Below are positions 1 through 7,680 of a stretch of 21,732 nt of DNA, one piece after another; the stretch's first letter is position 1; each line of letters opens with the position of its first letter. This DNA comes from Aphodosoma sp045658305. GTDB lineage: Bacteria > Bacteroidota > Bacteroidia > Bacteroidales > Paludibacteraceae. The notes beneath the pieces were generated by a model. The model saw nothing but the letters and a program-made list of their open reading frames with translations, did not search any database and had not been told where the DNA came from. Position numbers and translations under genes: made by a program. The stretch covers positions 1 through 21,732 of the forward strand of contig JAZOUT010000135.1 in assembly GCA_045658305.1 (NCBI GenBank), written 5' to 3'.

Positions 1-1
1 A

Positions 2-520
2 AACTGGGCATTCGAACCAGAAGTGCTTGCAATGTATGCAAAACACTATCAAACAGGCGAATTGATTCCTAACGAAATCATCGAAAAAATCAATGCATCG
101 GCTACATTCAATCAAGGATTTATGACAACAGAGTTGACAGCTGCAGCTATCCTCGACATGAACTGGCACGACCTCAAATCGGTAGAAGGCATCACAGACC
201 CTATCGCATTTGAAAAAGAGATGATGGACAAAATCGGTTTGATTCCAGAAATCGCTCCACGTTATCGTACAACATACTTCAACCATATCTGGGCTGGCGG
301 CTACAGCGCTGGTTACTATAGCTACTTGTGGGCAGAGGTATTGGATAAAGATGCATACGCATTGTTCAAAGAAAAAGGCATCTTCGACCAAGAGACAGCA
401 CAAAAATTCCGCACATTGCTCGAAAAAGGTGGCACAGAAGACCCAATGGAATTGTATCGCACATTCCGTGGTGCAGAACCAAATCCAGAGGCTATGCTTA
501 TTGGTCGTGGATTGAAATAA
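2..520 (+). CDS. dcp: M3-family peptidyl-dipeptidase Dcp, C-terminal fragment (5' end outside window)
   Basis: The reading frame is open from base 2 and ends at TAA 518-520, giving the last 172 residues of an M3 zinc metallopeptidase that removes dipeptides from peptide C termini. Visible family landmarks are the NWAFEPEVLAMYAKHY segment, the F-N-Q-G-F-M-T-T-E stretch, and the glycine/tyrosine-rich loop WAGGYSAGYYSYLWAE, whose tyrosines line the substrate site in the family. The HEXXH zinc motif lies upstream, outside the window. The tail (FRGAEPNPEAMLIGRGLK) is a normal Dcp C terminus, so the gene is cut only by the window edge. Subcellular location cannot be judged without the N terminus. 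The internal ATG at 23 is not the start. The family call is firm; the choice between Dcp and a close oligopeptidase-A relative is less so. Confidence 0.92.
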   Translation, partial: NWAFEPEVLAMYAKHYQTGELIPNEIIEKINASATFNQGFMTTELTAAAILDMNWHDLKSVEGITDPIAFEKEMMDKIGLIPEIAPRYRTTYFNHIWAGGYSAGYYSYLWAEVLDKDAYALFKEKGIFDQETAQKFRTLLEKGGTEDPMELYRTFRGAEPNPEAMLIGRGLK

Positions 521-521
521 A

Positions 522-549
522 AGTTGAGAGTTGAGGGTTTAGAGTTTAG
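522..549 (+). repeat. Heptamer-phased repeat, four units (AGTTGAG / AGTTTAG type)
   Basis: Four consecutive 7-nt units start 2 nt after the dcp stop: AGTTGAG twice, GGTTTAG, then AGTTTAG. The same unit family recurs inside waaA (18161-18195) and, with changed bases, upstream of glsB1. Just downstream, CGCTTCGCTCG (560-570) is the exact reverse complement of CGAGCGAAGCG at 18234-18244, which sits between two heptamer arrays in waaA. The two loci therefore share more than one module. Confidence 0.75.
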
Positions 550-579
550 AAACTTTACTCGCTTCGCTCGTTTTAGAAT

Positions 580-612
580 TTGATATGCGGGCTTGAGTGT
601 CCCGCATATCAA
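580..612 (+). repeat. Perfect 12-bp inverted repeat downstream of dcp
   Basis: TTGATATGCGGG (580-591) pairs perfectly with CCCGCATATCAA (601-612) across a 9-nt loop. The only T run is at about 630-636, some 18 nt beyond the stem, so this is not a textbook intrinsic terminator. It could still end or stabilise dcp mRNA, or be part of the repeat cluster around it. Confidence 0.6.
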
Positions 613-684
613 CAAAATCATCCGATACTGTTTTTTTAGACAGAATGACATAAAAACACATCTCTCTTTTTGCATACGCCTTGC

Positions 685-732
685 TACACCTGCGGTGTAT
701 CTCGGCAAAAAAAGACAAACCATTCGGCATTA
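685..732 (+). repeat. Short palindrome plus ACCATTCGGCATTA motif in the dcp-DUF6427 gap
   Basis: TACACC-TGC-GGTGTA (685-699) is a perfect 6-bp palindrome, similar in layout to the TACACACT-CTC-AGTGTGTA elements near 9.8 kb. Twenty bases further, ACCATTCGGCATTA (719-732) matches ACCATTTGGCATTA at 7657-7670 at 13 of 14 positions, between the two heptamer arrays there. The rest of the 260-nt gap is AT-rich and holds CACACGGATTTCACGG-type sequence at about 741-758. I see no clear promoter. Confidence 0.5.
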
Positions 733-781
733 AAGAGTATCACACGGATTTCACGGAAATTATACAGCATTGATAAAATAA

Positions 782-1777
782 ATGAGAACGGCACGAATAA
801 ATATCACAAAGTTTTTTACGCAACCGAGTGTGGCAAACATTGCTATTAGCGTGGTTGTGGGGGCTTTGTTGTTCAATGCACAACTTATAATGCATAATGC
901 TCAATTAAGTAGCAGTTCTGTGCAAATGTTGTTTATGAAATATTTCGTGGTGTGGTCGTTGCCGATGATGTGGTCGCAAATATTAGGGTTTGTGGCAATG
1001 ACAGGATTAATGGTATGGGTGATGCTGTTGTGCAATCAATTGCAAATAATACCAGTAAGATCGTCGATGCCACTAACTATTGGATTAGTAATGGCGGGAT
1101 GCATCGGATATGTTCAGCCGTTCGACGAAAGTTATATAGCGGCAGTGTTTTTTATTTTAGCACTCAAAGAGTTGATACAGATGTATTATTTTGAAACACA
1201 GGTATCAGCAGCATTTAATATTACATTGTTGTTGGGTATTGCAGCGTTGTTTGAACCTACATACATTTGGTTGGCAGTATTGTTTGTGTTAGGAATGATA
1301 ATTTTTAGGGTTATTACGCGACGTGTGTTTTTGAGTATTTTGTTAGGTGCAGCAACGTTGATTATAATTGTTGGCAGTCTATTTTGGTTGTTTGATTCGC
1401 TTGAAATTCTGACAAATTATCTCAATAGATTCGTCAACGTTTCGCTTTGGCATAAGACAACCCTAACAAAAGGGGATATAATAATTAGTTGCTTCACTGG
1501 AGGATTAATATTATTCACATTCGTGAATTATTTCTTCAGTCCGAGCAACTACAAACTAAATACACGATTGAACTTTGCGTTTATCAATTGGGGATTTTGG
1601 TTGTCGTTGATATGGGTTGTGGTGTTTGGTGCTGAATTTGCACAGTTGATTGCTATCCCAGGGTTGTTTGCCGTGATGTGTTTGAGTCTCTATTTCAGTA
1701 CAAATCAGAGCAAAGTAGCGAATGTGGTGTTTGTGGTGTGGTTTTTGGTTTTTGCATTGTATAGAGTTGTTTTTTAG
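782..1777 (+). CDS. Polytopic membrane protein of unknown function (DUF6427-like)
   Basis: A 331-residue protein made almost wholly of hydrophobic segments, about ten likely membrane spans from residue 18 to the C terminus, with short polar loops and no recognisable catalytic motif. Length and character fit the Bacteroidota DUF6427 family of inner-membrane proteins, but I assign this by general resemblance, not by a diagnostic motif. It lies 81 nt before sufC on the same strand, where sufB is often found in Suf operons. Co-transcription is possible. Residues 32-42 (NAQLIMHNAQL) are encoded by a degenerate 7-nt repeat that also occurs in waaA and looks like a recent in-frame insertion at the end of the first membrane span. 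The + strand here is G/T-rich, unlike the A/C-rich genes after 8.7 kb. The start is the first ATG. Confidence 0.7.
   Translation: MRTARINITKFFTQPSVANIAISVVVGALLFNAQLIMHNAQLSSSSVQMLFMKYFVVWSLPMMWSQILGFVAMTGLMVWVMLLCNQLQIIPVRSSMPLTIGLVMAGCIGYVQPFDESYIAAVFFILALKELIQMYYFETQVSAAFNITLLLGIAALFEPTYIWLAVLFVLGMIIFRVITRRVFLSILLGAATLIIIVGSLFWLFDSLEILTNYLNRFVNVSLWHKTTLTKGDIIISCFTGGLILFTFVNYFFSPSNYKLNTRLNFAFINWGFWLSLIWVVVFGAEFAQLIAIPGLFAVMCLSLYFSTNQSKVANVVFVVWFLVFALYRVVF
874..907 (+). repeat. Degenerate AATGCAC-type heptamer array inside the DUF6427-like gene
   Basis: Units of 7 nt (AATGCAC, AACTTAT, AATGCAT, AATGCTC, then a partial AATT) run in frame and encode NAQLIMHNAQL. The unit family matches the sense strand of the waaA array at 18486-18517, which encodes NAQCTMHNAQL. 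Since 7 is not a multiple of 3, three units (21 nt) make one 7-residue protein period. Confidence 0.7.
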
Positions 1778-1799
1778 ACAAGAAGACGGGAGAACAAGA
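1776..1799 (+). repeat. Octamer-phased repeat (AGACAAGA type), three units
   Basis: AGACAAGA, AGACGGGA and GAACAAGA follow each other from inside the stop codon of the DUF6427-like gene. GGGAGA (1788-1793) can pair with TCTCCC (1805-1810) as a small hairpin. The same octamer family forms a larger hairpin after sufS (6714-6769). Confidence 0.6.
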
Positions 1800-1858
1800 A
1801 ATAATCTCCCACAAATTACACAAATATTCACGAATTATAAAATAAACAATAATAAAAT

Positions 1859-2611
1859 ATGTTAGAAATTAAAGATTTACATGCCTCAATTGCAGGCAAG
1901 GAGATATTGAAAGGGTTGAACTTGACAGTGAAACCTGGTGAGGTGCACGCCATTATGGGTCCTAATGGTGCAGGTAAAAGTACGTTGAGCAACGTGTTGT
2001 CGGGACACCCTGCATACACAGTTACAAGCGGTTCGGTGACATTCAACGGTAAGGACCTTTTGGCAATGGCACCAGAGGTGCGCGCTCGCGAAGGTTTGTT
2101 TATGAGTTTCCAATACCCTGTGGAGATACCAGGCGTTAGCATGGTGAACTTTATGCGTGCGGCAGTAAACGAACAACGCAAACATCGCGGTTTGGAAGCT
2201 TTGTCGTCGGGCGACTTCTTGAAATTGATGAGAGAAAAACGCCAATTAGTAGAATTAGACAGCAAATTGGCTAATCGTTCTGTCAATGAAGGTTTTTCGG
2301 GCGGTGAGAAAAAACGCAACGAGATATTCCAAATGGCAATGCTCGAACCTCGCTTGTCAATCCTCGACGAAACAGACTCAGGTTTGGACATCGACGCATT
2401 GCGTATTGTGGCAAATGGTGTGAATATGTTGAAAACTCCAGAGAATGCGTCTATCGTAATCACTCACTATCAACGACTTTTGGACTATATCGTGCCAGAC
2501 ATCGTAGATGTGTTGGTAGATGGTAGAATCGTGATGTCGGGACCTAAAGAGTTGGTAATGGAACTCGAAGAGAAAGGTTACGACTGGATTAAAGCAATGC
2601 ACAATAAATAA
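1859..2611 (+). CDS. sufC: SufC, Fe-S cluster assembly ATPase
   Basis: A 250-residue ABC ATPase of the usual SufC length. It powers the SufBCD scaffold that builds Fe-S clusters in the cytoplasm. Visible motifs are Walker A GPNGAGKST (34-42), the Q-loop around Q85 (SFQYPVEIPG), the ABC signature FSGGEKKR (146-153), Walker B with LSILDETDSGLD (167-178, catalytic E171) and the H-loop histidine H203. The DETDSGLD sequence is characteristic of SufC and separates it from transporter ATPases. sufD follows after 59 nt. sufB, normally the adjacent partner, is not in the window, so it must lie elsewhere if the complex is complete. There is no Shine-Dalgarno sequence; the AT-rich leader AATAATAAAAT before the ATG is typical of Bacteroidota. 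Confidence 0.97.
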   Translation: MLEIKDLHASIAGKEILKGLNLTVKPGEVHAIMGPNGAGKSTLSNVLSGHPAYTVTSGSVTFNGKDLLAMAPEVRAREGLFMSFQYPVEIPGVSMVNFMRAAVNEQRKHRGLEALSSGDFLKLMREKRQLVELDSKLANRSVNEGFSGGEKKRNEIFQMAMLEPRLSILDETDSGLDIDALRIVANGVNMLKTPENASIVITHYQRLLDYIVPDIVDVLVDGRIVMSGPKELVMELEEKGYDWIKAMHNK

Positions 2612-2670
2612 TTTTTAAACAAAAGTACAAATTAAATTTATATTACGTACTTCTGTTAAAATAATGAAAC

Positions 2671-3996
2671 ATGACAAAACAATTTATTGATTTATATAAA
2701 GAAGTTGGTGGACAGATAGCAGCTAAGTCGGCATCGGTATTCAATACTAAACGCGACGAAGCAGCATGCATGTTGGAGTCGATAGATTTCCCAACACGCA
2801 AAACTGAAGAGTATTTATACTGTCCGCTATTTGATGCTTTAAAAACTGATTGGGGCGTGAATATCAATCGCTTGACATTCGGACTTAAGGCAGAAGATAT
2901 GTTCCGTTGCGCAGTGCCAGGCATCAAGGCCATGGTTGCCCCTATTATAAATGATGTATGGGCTGGTGCTGAAGAAATTGAATTGGGTGGTGGTGCATTC
3001 GTATGTTCAATGAAATATGCAGCAGAAGCACACAATGACTTGATATCAAAATACTACAACACAATACTTAACGACAAAAAAGATGCGTTCGTCATGCTCA
3101 ACTCAATGTTGGTGCAAGACGGACTTTTTGTTTATATACCTCGTGATGTTGAGTGCCAAATGCCATTGCAAATAGTGAATATGATGCGTGCAGGGCAAGC
3201 ATTGATGGGAGTAAATCGCAACCTTATTATATTGGAAGCAAATACTTCTCTACAAATTATAGATTGCGACCACGCAATGGATAATTCAGAATATTTTGCA
3301 TCGCGCATTACTGAAATATATGTAGGCGAAGGATCACGTTTAAACTATTGCTCGATGGAGAGCACACACGAAAAAATGGCTAATCTTCGTCGTTATGCAG
3401 TAGCTCAAGAGAAAGATAGTGTAGTAAAATTCAGTACATTTGGATTAATGAATGGAGCTACACGTAATCATATCGAAATAGATCTCAACGGCGAAGGCGC
3501 AGAGACATGGTTGGGCGGTATGTTGCTCATTGATAAGCAACAAAAATGCGATAATTACACTATCATCCGTCACCACAAACCTCACTGCACGAGCGAAGAA
3601 CTATATAAATACATCCTCGACGACGAGTCGGAAGGAGGTTTCAGTGGACGCATTGTAGTAGATCCAGGCGCACAAAAAACAGTGTCGCACCAAACTAATC
3701 GCAACATTTGCTTATCGGAAAAAGCACGTGCATTGGGTCGTCCACAGCTTGAGATTTATGCCGATGATGTGAAATGCGGTCACGGAGCCACTACTGGTAT
3801 GCTCGACCAAAACGCATTGTTCTACATGCAACAACGCGGTATCGGACTCAAAGAAGCTCGATTGTTATTGCTACAAGCATTCTCGGCAGAAGTGTTAGAA
3901 AGCATTGAAATTCCAGCACTTAAAGACCGCTTACACCTTCTCATCGAAAAACGCCTACATGGCGAAGAGATGCGTTGTGCAGGATGCCAAAAATAA
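2671..3996 (+). CDS. sufD: SufD, Fe-S cluster assembly scaffold subunit
   Basis: A 441-residue SufBD-fold protein that pairs with SufB and SufC in the Fe-S scaffold. The C-terminal core is well conserved: GRIVVDPGAQKTVSHQTNRN, then KCGHGATTG with C369 and H371, which correspond to the Cys/His pair needed in E. coli SufD, then LDQNALFYMQQRGI and the helical tail. The N-terminal part (PTRKTEEYLYCPL) matches the usual SufD N domain. It is SufD, not SufB, by length and by the short N-terminal domain. It lies 59 nt after sufC and 58 nt before the permease, probably in one transcript. The C-terminal RCAGCQK adds a CxxC pair right at the end; whether this matters is unknown. Confidence 0.95.
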   Translation: MTKQFIDLYKEVGGQIAAKSASVFNTKRDEAACMLESIDFPTRKTEEYLYCPLFDALKTDWGVNINRLTFGLKAEDMFRCAVPGIKAMVAPIINDVWAGAEEIELGGGAFVCSMKYAAEAHNDLISKYYNTILNDKKDAFVMLNSMLVQDGLFVYIPRDVECQMPLQIVNMMRAGQALMGVNRNLIILEANTSLQIIDCDHAMDNSEYFASRITEIYVGEGSRLNYCSMESTHEKMANLRRYAVAQEKDSVVKFSTFGLMNGATRNHIEIDLNGEGAETWLGGMLLIDKQQKCDNYTIIRHHKPHCTSEELYKYILDDESEGGFSGRIVVDPGAQKTVSHQTNRNICLSEKARALGRPQLEIYADDVKCGHGATTGMLDQNALFYMQQRGIGLKEARLLLLQAFSAEVLESIEIPALKDRLHLLIEKRLHGEEMRCAGCQK

Positions 3997-4054
3997 TAAA
4001 ACAACCTATTTTATACAATAAAAACACATTATTTACCTAAAAAAACTGTAATTT

Positions 4055-5485
4055 ATGAAAAAGAACGAACAACAAGGTCAATTGAAACGCGCAATGCGTC
4101 CGATTGACGTATGGGGACTTGCACTAGGTGCTATTATTGGCTGGGGATGCTTTGTGCTCCCAGGTAACGCATTTTTGCCAAAAGCTGGTCCACTTGGCAC
4201 TGCCTTAGGTATGGCTATCGGTGCTTCACTCATCTTAGTTATTGCTTTGAGTTATGGATATTTAATACGCAAATTCCCACTTAGTGGTGGCGAATTTATC
4301 TATACAAAAAAGACAATGGGCAAGACCAACGCCTTCATCTGCGGATGGGGTATGATATTGGCTTACTGGAGTTTGATTCCACTCAACGCTACAGCATTGG
4401 GTATGATTAGCCGCTATTTGTTCCCTGGCATCATTCAAGTTGGTCACCTATACCAAGTTGCTGGTTGGGATGTATATGCTGGCGAAGTAATTGTGGCTTC
4501 GTTGTTCATCATATTGATGGCTATAGTAAATATTTGGGGCATCAAACAAGCCGCTTGGACACAGACTACTATCGCATTGACTTTGGTGGCTGGCATATTT
4601 ATGGTTACATTCTTGATATTGACTCAAGGCCCTGATTGGAACAACCTTACACCTGGATTGCCTCAAGGTCAAAACTGGTGGAAAGGCGTATTTGCTATTG
4701 TTGCCATGGCTCCATGGGCATTCATCGGGTTCGACTGTATCCCTCAATCGGCTGAAGAATACAACTTTAACCACAAAAAATCTACTCGCATAATGGTGTT
4801 GGCAATTTCTATTGCAGCATTGTTATATATCGCTGTAAACACTGTTACAGCATTAGGTTTCCAAGATGGTATGTCGTGGGAAGAGATGCTCGTCTATTTA
4901 AAAAGCAACAACCAAATTTGGGCTACTGGCTATGTGGTTAAAATGAAATTAGGCATTATTGGTCTTACACTTTTGGGTATAGCAATGTTCTGCGCTGTAG
5001 TTTCGGGTATGAACGCATTCTATATCTCTACATCACGCCTCATGTATGCTATGGCTCAAGATGGTGCTTTGCCTTCAACATTCGGCAAATTAGGTGTTAA
5101 ACACGGCACACCTCGCAATGCTATTTTGTTCGTAATGGTGCTCAGTTTATTTGCCCCATGGTTTGGCCGTGAGGTGTTGAACTGGATTGTTGATATGACT
5201 TCGGTTGGTGCAGCAATCGTATTCGCCTACACTACTGCATCGGCTGCTATTTGGGCTATCCGCCACAACCACAAAACTCAGGCTTGGATTGGTTTCATTG
5301 GTTGCATCATTTCGTTGTTCTTCTTGTCGCTATTGATTATTCCAGGCATGCCAGGATATTTATCATTCCAAAGTCGCATTATTTTGCTCATTTGGATTGC
5401 GATAGGTGCCGTATTCTATGCCTTAATTCATAAAAAATACAAAAAAACATCTGACGAAAACAAGATAGAAGAAGTTGAAGATTAA
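4055..5485 (+). CDS. APC-superfamily amino-acid permease inserted in the suf operon
   Basis: A 476-residue transporter with about twelve hydrophobic spans. The first span carries the APC signature GAIIGWGCFVLPG (about residues 26-38), followed by AGPLGTALGMAIGA and FPLSGGEFIYTKK, both typical of the amino-acid/polyamine/organocation superfamily. An acidic Q-S-A-E-E motif follows GFDCIPQ near residue 230. The C terminus is a short charged cytoplasmic tail (KKYKKTSDENKIEEVED). It starts 58 nt after sufD and stops 5 nt before sufS, so it is almost certainly co-transcribed with both. Position suggests a link to sulfur-amino-acid supply for the SufS desulfurase, but substrate specificity cannot be read from the sequence. 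That link is inference only. Confidence 0.88.
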   Translation: MKKNEQQGQLKRAMRPIDVWGLALGAIIGWGCFVLPGNAFLPKAGPLGTALGMAIGASLILVIALSYGYLIRKFPLSGGEFIYTKKTMGKTNAFICGWGMILAYWSLIPLNATALGMISRYLFPGIIQVGHLYQVAGWDVYAGEVIVASLFIILMAIVNIWGIKQAAWTQTTIALTLVAGIFMVTFLILTQGPDWNNLTPGLPQGQNWWKGVFAIVAMAPWAFIGFDCIPQSAEEYNFNHKKSTRIMVLAISIAALLYIAVNTVTALGFQDGMSWEEMLVYLKSNNQIWATGYVVKMKLGIIGLTLLGIAMFCAVVSGMNAFYISTSRLMYAMAQDGALPSTFGKLGVKHGTPRNAILFVMVLSLFAPWFGREVLNWIVDMTSVGAAIVFAYTTASAAIWAIRHNHKTQAWIGFIGCIISLFFLSLLIIPGMPGYLSFQSRIILLIWIAIGAVFYALIHKKYKKTSDENKIEEVED

Positions 5486-5490
5486 TATAT

Positions 5491-6708
5491 ATGCTTGACA
5501 TTGAAAGTATAAGAAAAGAGTTCCCGATACTTGCACGCGAAGTGCACGGCAAGCCATTGGTTTATTTCGACAATGGCGCAACAACACAAAAACCTCAGTG
5601 CGTGTTGGATCGCATCATGCGTTCATATACGCTTGAGAACTCAAATATTCACCGTGGGGTGCACTATCTTAGTGGTGTAGCCACAGAAGCACATGAGGCA
5701 GCTCGCCAACGCGTGGCTGACTTCATTGGTGCTCGCTCGAAAGACGAAATCTTATTCACTCGTGGTACAACCGAGAGTGTCAACCTCGTGGCTCGCACTT
5801 TGGCAGACCAAATATGCCACGAAGGCGACGAAATAGTTGTTACTACAATGGAGCACCACTCCAATATTGTACCTTGGCAAATGGCATGCGAGCGCACGGG
5901 AGCAGTGTTGCGTGTTGCACCTATCAACAAGCATGGCGAACTGATTTTATCTGAATTTGAAGCGTTGCTCAACGAACGCACTAAGATTGTATCCGTTGCA
6001 CACGTGAGTAATGTATTGGGCACTGTTAATCCCGTTGCTGAAATCATTAGCATAGCCCATAAATATAGTGCTAAAGTATTGATTGATGGGGCTCAAGCCA
6101 TTGCCCATATTCCCGTAAACGTAGTGGAACTTGATGCCGATTTCTATGCTTTCTCTGGTCATAAAGTCTATGCTCCTAATGGCATTGGCGTGTTGTATGG
6201 CAAGCGCGAGGTATTAGATGCTATGCCTCCATTTATGGGTGGTGGCGAGATGATTGAAACAGTGCGATTCGAGAAAACAACATACAACAAACTACCTTAT
6301 AAATACGAAGCAGGCACGCCCGACTATGTAGGCAGTTGTGCATTGGCTACAGCATTAGACTATATATCGGCAATAAGTATGAAAGAGATTGCTGATTATG
6401 AGCATGAACTACTTGCATACGCTACTGAAAAAATAAAAGAGATTGAAGGCATTCGCATCATTGGCGAAGCTAAAGAGAAAAGCGGTGTATTGTCGTTTGT
6501 GGTCGATGGCGTTCACCCTTATGACATAGGTATGATGCTCGACAAACTTGGCATCGCCATCCGCACTGGGCATCACTGCGCCGAACCACTCGTCGATTGG
6601 TATGGCATACCAGGCACAGCACGCGCCTCTTTTGCCTTCTACAACACAAAAGAAGAAATCAACTACTTCATCTCATCCCTCAAACGAGTATTAATGATAC
6701 TAAAATAA
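5491..6708 (+). CDS. sufS: SufS, cysteine desulfurase (group II)
   Basis: A 405-residue PLP enzyme that takes sulfur from L-cysteine, giving alanine and an enzyme persulfide for Fe-S assembly. PLP-site residues are in place: H123 in EHHSN, D199 and Q202 in LIDGAQAIAH, and the Schiff-base lysine K225 in FSGHKVYAPNG. The catalytic cysteine is C363 in the RTGHHCAEPL loop, and the short loop context marks SufS rather than IscS. RASFAFYNTKEEI closes the domain as in the family. The start is 5 nt after the permease stop. No sufE or sufU acceptor is seen next to it; the following gene belongs to lipid metabolism. An octamer-repeat hairpin separates the two. Confidence 0.97.
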   Translation: MLDIESIRKEFPILAREVHGKPLVYFDNGATTQKPQCVLDRIMRSYTLENSNIHRGVHYLSGVATEAHEAARQRVADFIGARSKDEILFTRGTTESVNLVARTLADQICHEGDEIVVTTMEHHSNIVPWQMACERTGAVLRVAPINKHGELILSEFEALLNERTKIVSVAHVSNVLGTVNPVAEIISIAHKYSAKVLIDGAQAIAHIPVNVVELDADFYAFSGHKVYAPNGIGVLYGKREVLDAMPPFMGGGEMIETVRFEKTTYNKLPYKYEAGTPDYVGSCALATALDYISAISMKEIADYEHELLAYATEKIKEIEGIRIIGEAKEKSGVLSFVVDGVHPYDIGMMLDKLGIAIRTGHHCAEPLVDWYGIPGTARASFAFYNTKEEINYFISSLKRVLMILK

Positions 6709-6713
6709 TTTTC

Positions 6714-6769
6714 AGACAGGAAGACAGGATAACAAGAAAAAAATCATGTTCTCTTGTCTTCATGTCTCT
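6714..6769 (+). repeat. Octamer-phased hairpin between sufS and glsA-like gene
   Basis: Seven 8-nt units run from 6714 to 6769, starting with AGACAGGA twice. The first and last parts are inverted copies: 6715-6732 pairs with 6749-6766 at 15 of 18 positions. It follows the sufS stop by 5 nt and may act as a terminator or mRNA-end structure, but no T tract follows. The related element at 1776-1799 also sits at a gene end. Confidence 0.6.
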
Positions 6770-6781
6770 TAAAAACATTTT

Positions 6782-7618
6782 ATGGAAAATAAACGATTTA
6801 AAATTGACATTGACGAAATCTTGAAAGCGAAAGTCAAGAAAAAATTGCCAAAATTCTTAGTCAATTTCCTCAAGCGACGCATACATCAAGAAGAAATCAA
6901 TGACTGCATCGAAAAGGCAGAACACCCTCAAGGTGTAGGATTCTTCGACGAAGCACTCAATTATCTCGACATTAAATACGAAGTGCGTGGTGCCGAAAAT
7001 CTCGACCCATCGCGCCGTTGCATCTTTGCTAGCAATCACCCAATTGGTGGCCCTGAGGCCTTGATTATGGGCTCGGTTATGCGCAAATTCTACGGCGAAA
7101 GTTTCCGCGTGCCTGTTAATAACATCTTGGCACACTTCCACCCTCTTGCCGAATTTTTCGTACCTGTGAATATGGGCGGAAAACAAAGTCGCGAAATCAG
7201 CGAAGGTCTCACTCGCATGTTCGAAAGTCCATATCAAGTGCTCGTTTATCCAGCAGGCAAATGTGCCCGTACTGAAAAAGGCAAAGTGACCGAGCAACCT
7301 TGGAAAAAGATGTTCATCACACAATCGCGTAAATATGAGCGCGATGTAGTGCCAGTACACATGTCAGGCTATAACTCTAAGCTCTTTATGCGACTAACAT
7401 CGTTGAGCAAATTCCTCGGTTTGAAATTCAATATCGGCATGTTTATGCTTGTGGATGAATTATTTAAAAAACAACATAAAACATTTGTCATCACCTTCGG
7501 CAAACCAATCCCTTATAGCACATTCGACAAGTCGAAAACCGACCAACAATGGGCTAATGACGTGCGCAACGAAGTAGAAAAACTACAAGAAGGTAACGGA
7601 CAAGAATTAAATATGTAA
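6782..7618 (+). CDS. glsA: GlsA-like O-acyltransferase (PlsC/lysophospholipid acyltransferase fold)
   Basis: A 278-residue acyltransferase. The acceptor-site motif is FASNHPIGGPEA (82-93), with H86 and an acidic residue five positions later (E92), followed by NMGGKQSR and the YPAGKCAR block (156-163). In Bacteroides the two-gene glycine-lipid pathway uses GlsB for N-acylation of glycine with a 3-hydroxy fatty acid and GlsA for O-acylation of that hydroxyl. This protein precedes two GlsB-like genes, which supports the GlsA role over a general PlsC. It would act on the inner face of the cytoplasmic membrane; no signal peptide or clear span is present, and a basic N terminus could bind lipid. 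Family members I recall often have Asp where this has E92. Ornithine instead of glycine as head group is an alternative. Confidence 0.75.
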   Translation: MENKRFKIDIDEILKAKVKKKLPKFLVNFLKRRIHQEEINDCIEKAEHPQGVGFFDEALNYLDIKYEVRGAENLDPSRRCIFASNHPIGGPEALIMGSVMRKFYGESFRVPVNNILAHFHPLAEFFVPVNMGGKQSREISEGLTRMFESPYQVLVYPAGKCARTEKGKVTEQPWKKMFITQSRKYERDVVPVHMSGYNSKLFMRLTSLSKFLGLKFNIGMFMLVDELFKKQHKTFVITFGKPIPYSTFDKSKTDQQWANDVRNEVEKLQEGNGQELNM

Positions 7619-7625
7619 TAACAAA

Positions 7626-7653
7626 AGTATAGAGATTAGAGTATAAAGTATAG
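7626..7653 (+). repeat. Heptamer-phased repeat, left arm (AGTATAG type)
   Basis: Four 7-nt units (AGTATAG, AGATTAG, AGTATAA, AGTATAG) begin 7 nt after the glsA-like stop. They are roughly the inverse of the array at 7681-7727, so the gap can fold as a long imperfect hairpin whose loop contains the ACCATTTGGCATTA motif (7657-7670). Confidence 0.75.
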
Positions 7654-7680
7654 AGAACCATTTGGCATTACTATTTAACA

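Noticed and set aside
322..723. Minus-strand frames over dcp and its downstream gap
   Set aside because: No family features; they overlap a well-supported coding region and repeat sequence.
2648..2655. TACTTCTG as a -7 promoter box before sufD
   Set aside because: One mismatch and no TTTG at the right distance upstream; sufD is explained by read-through from sufC.
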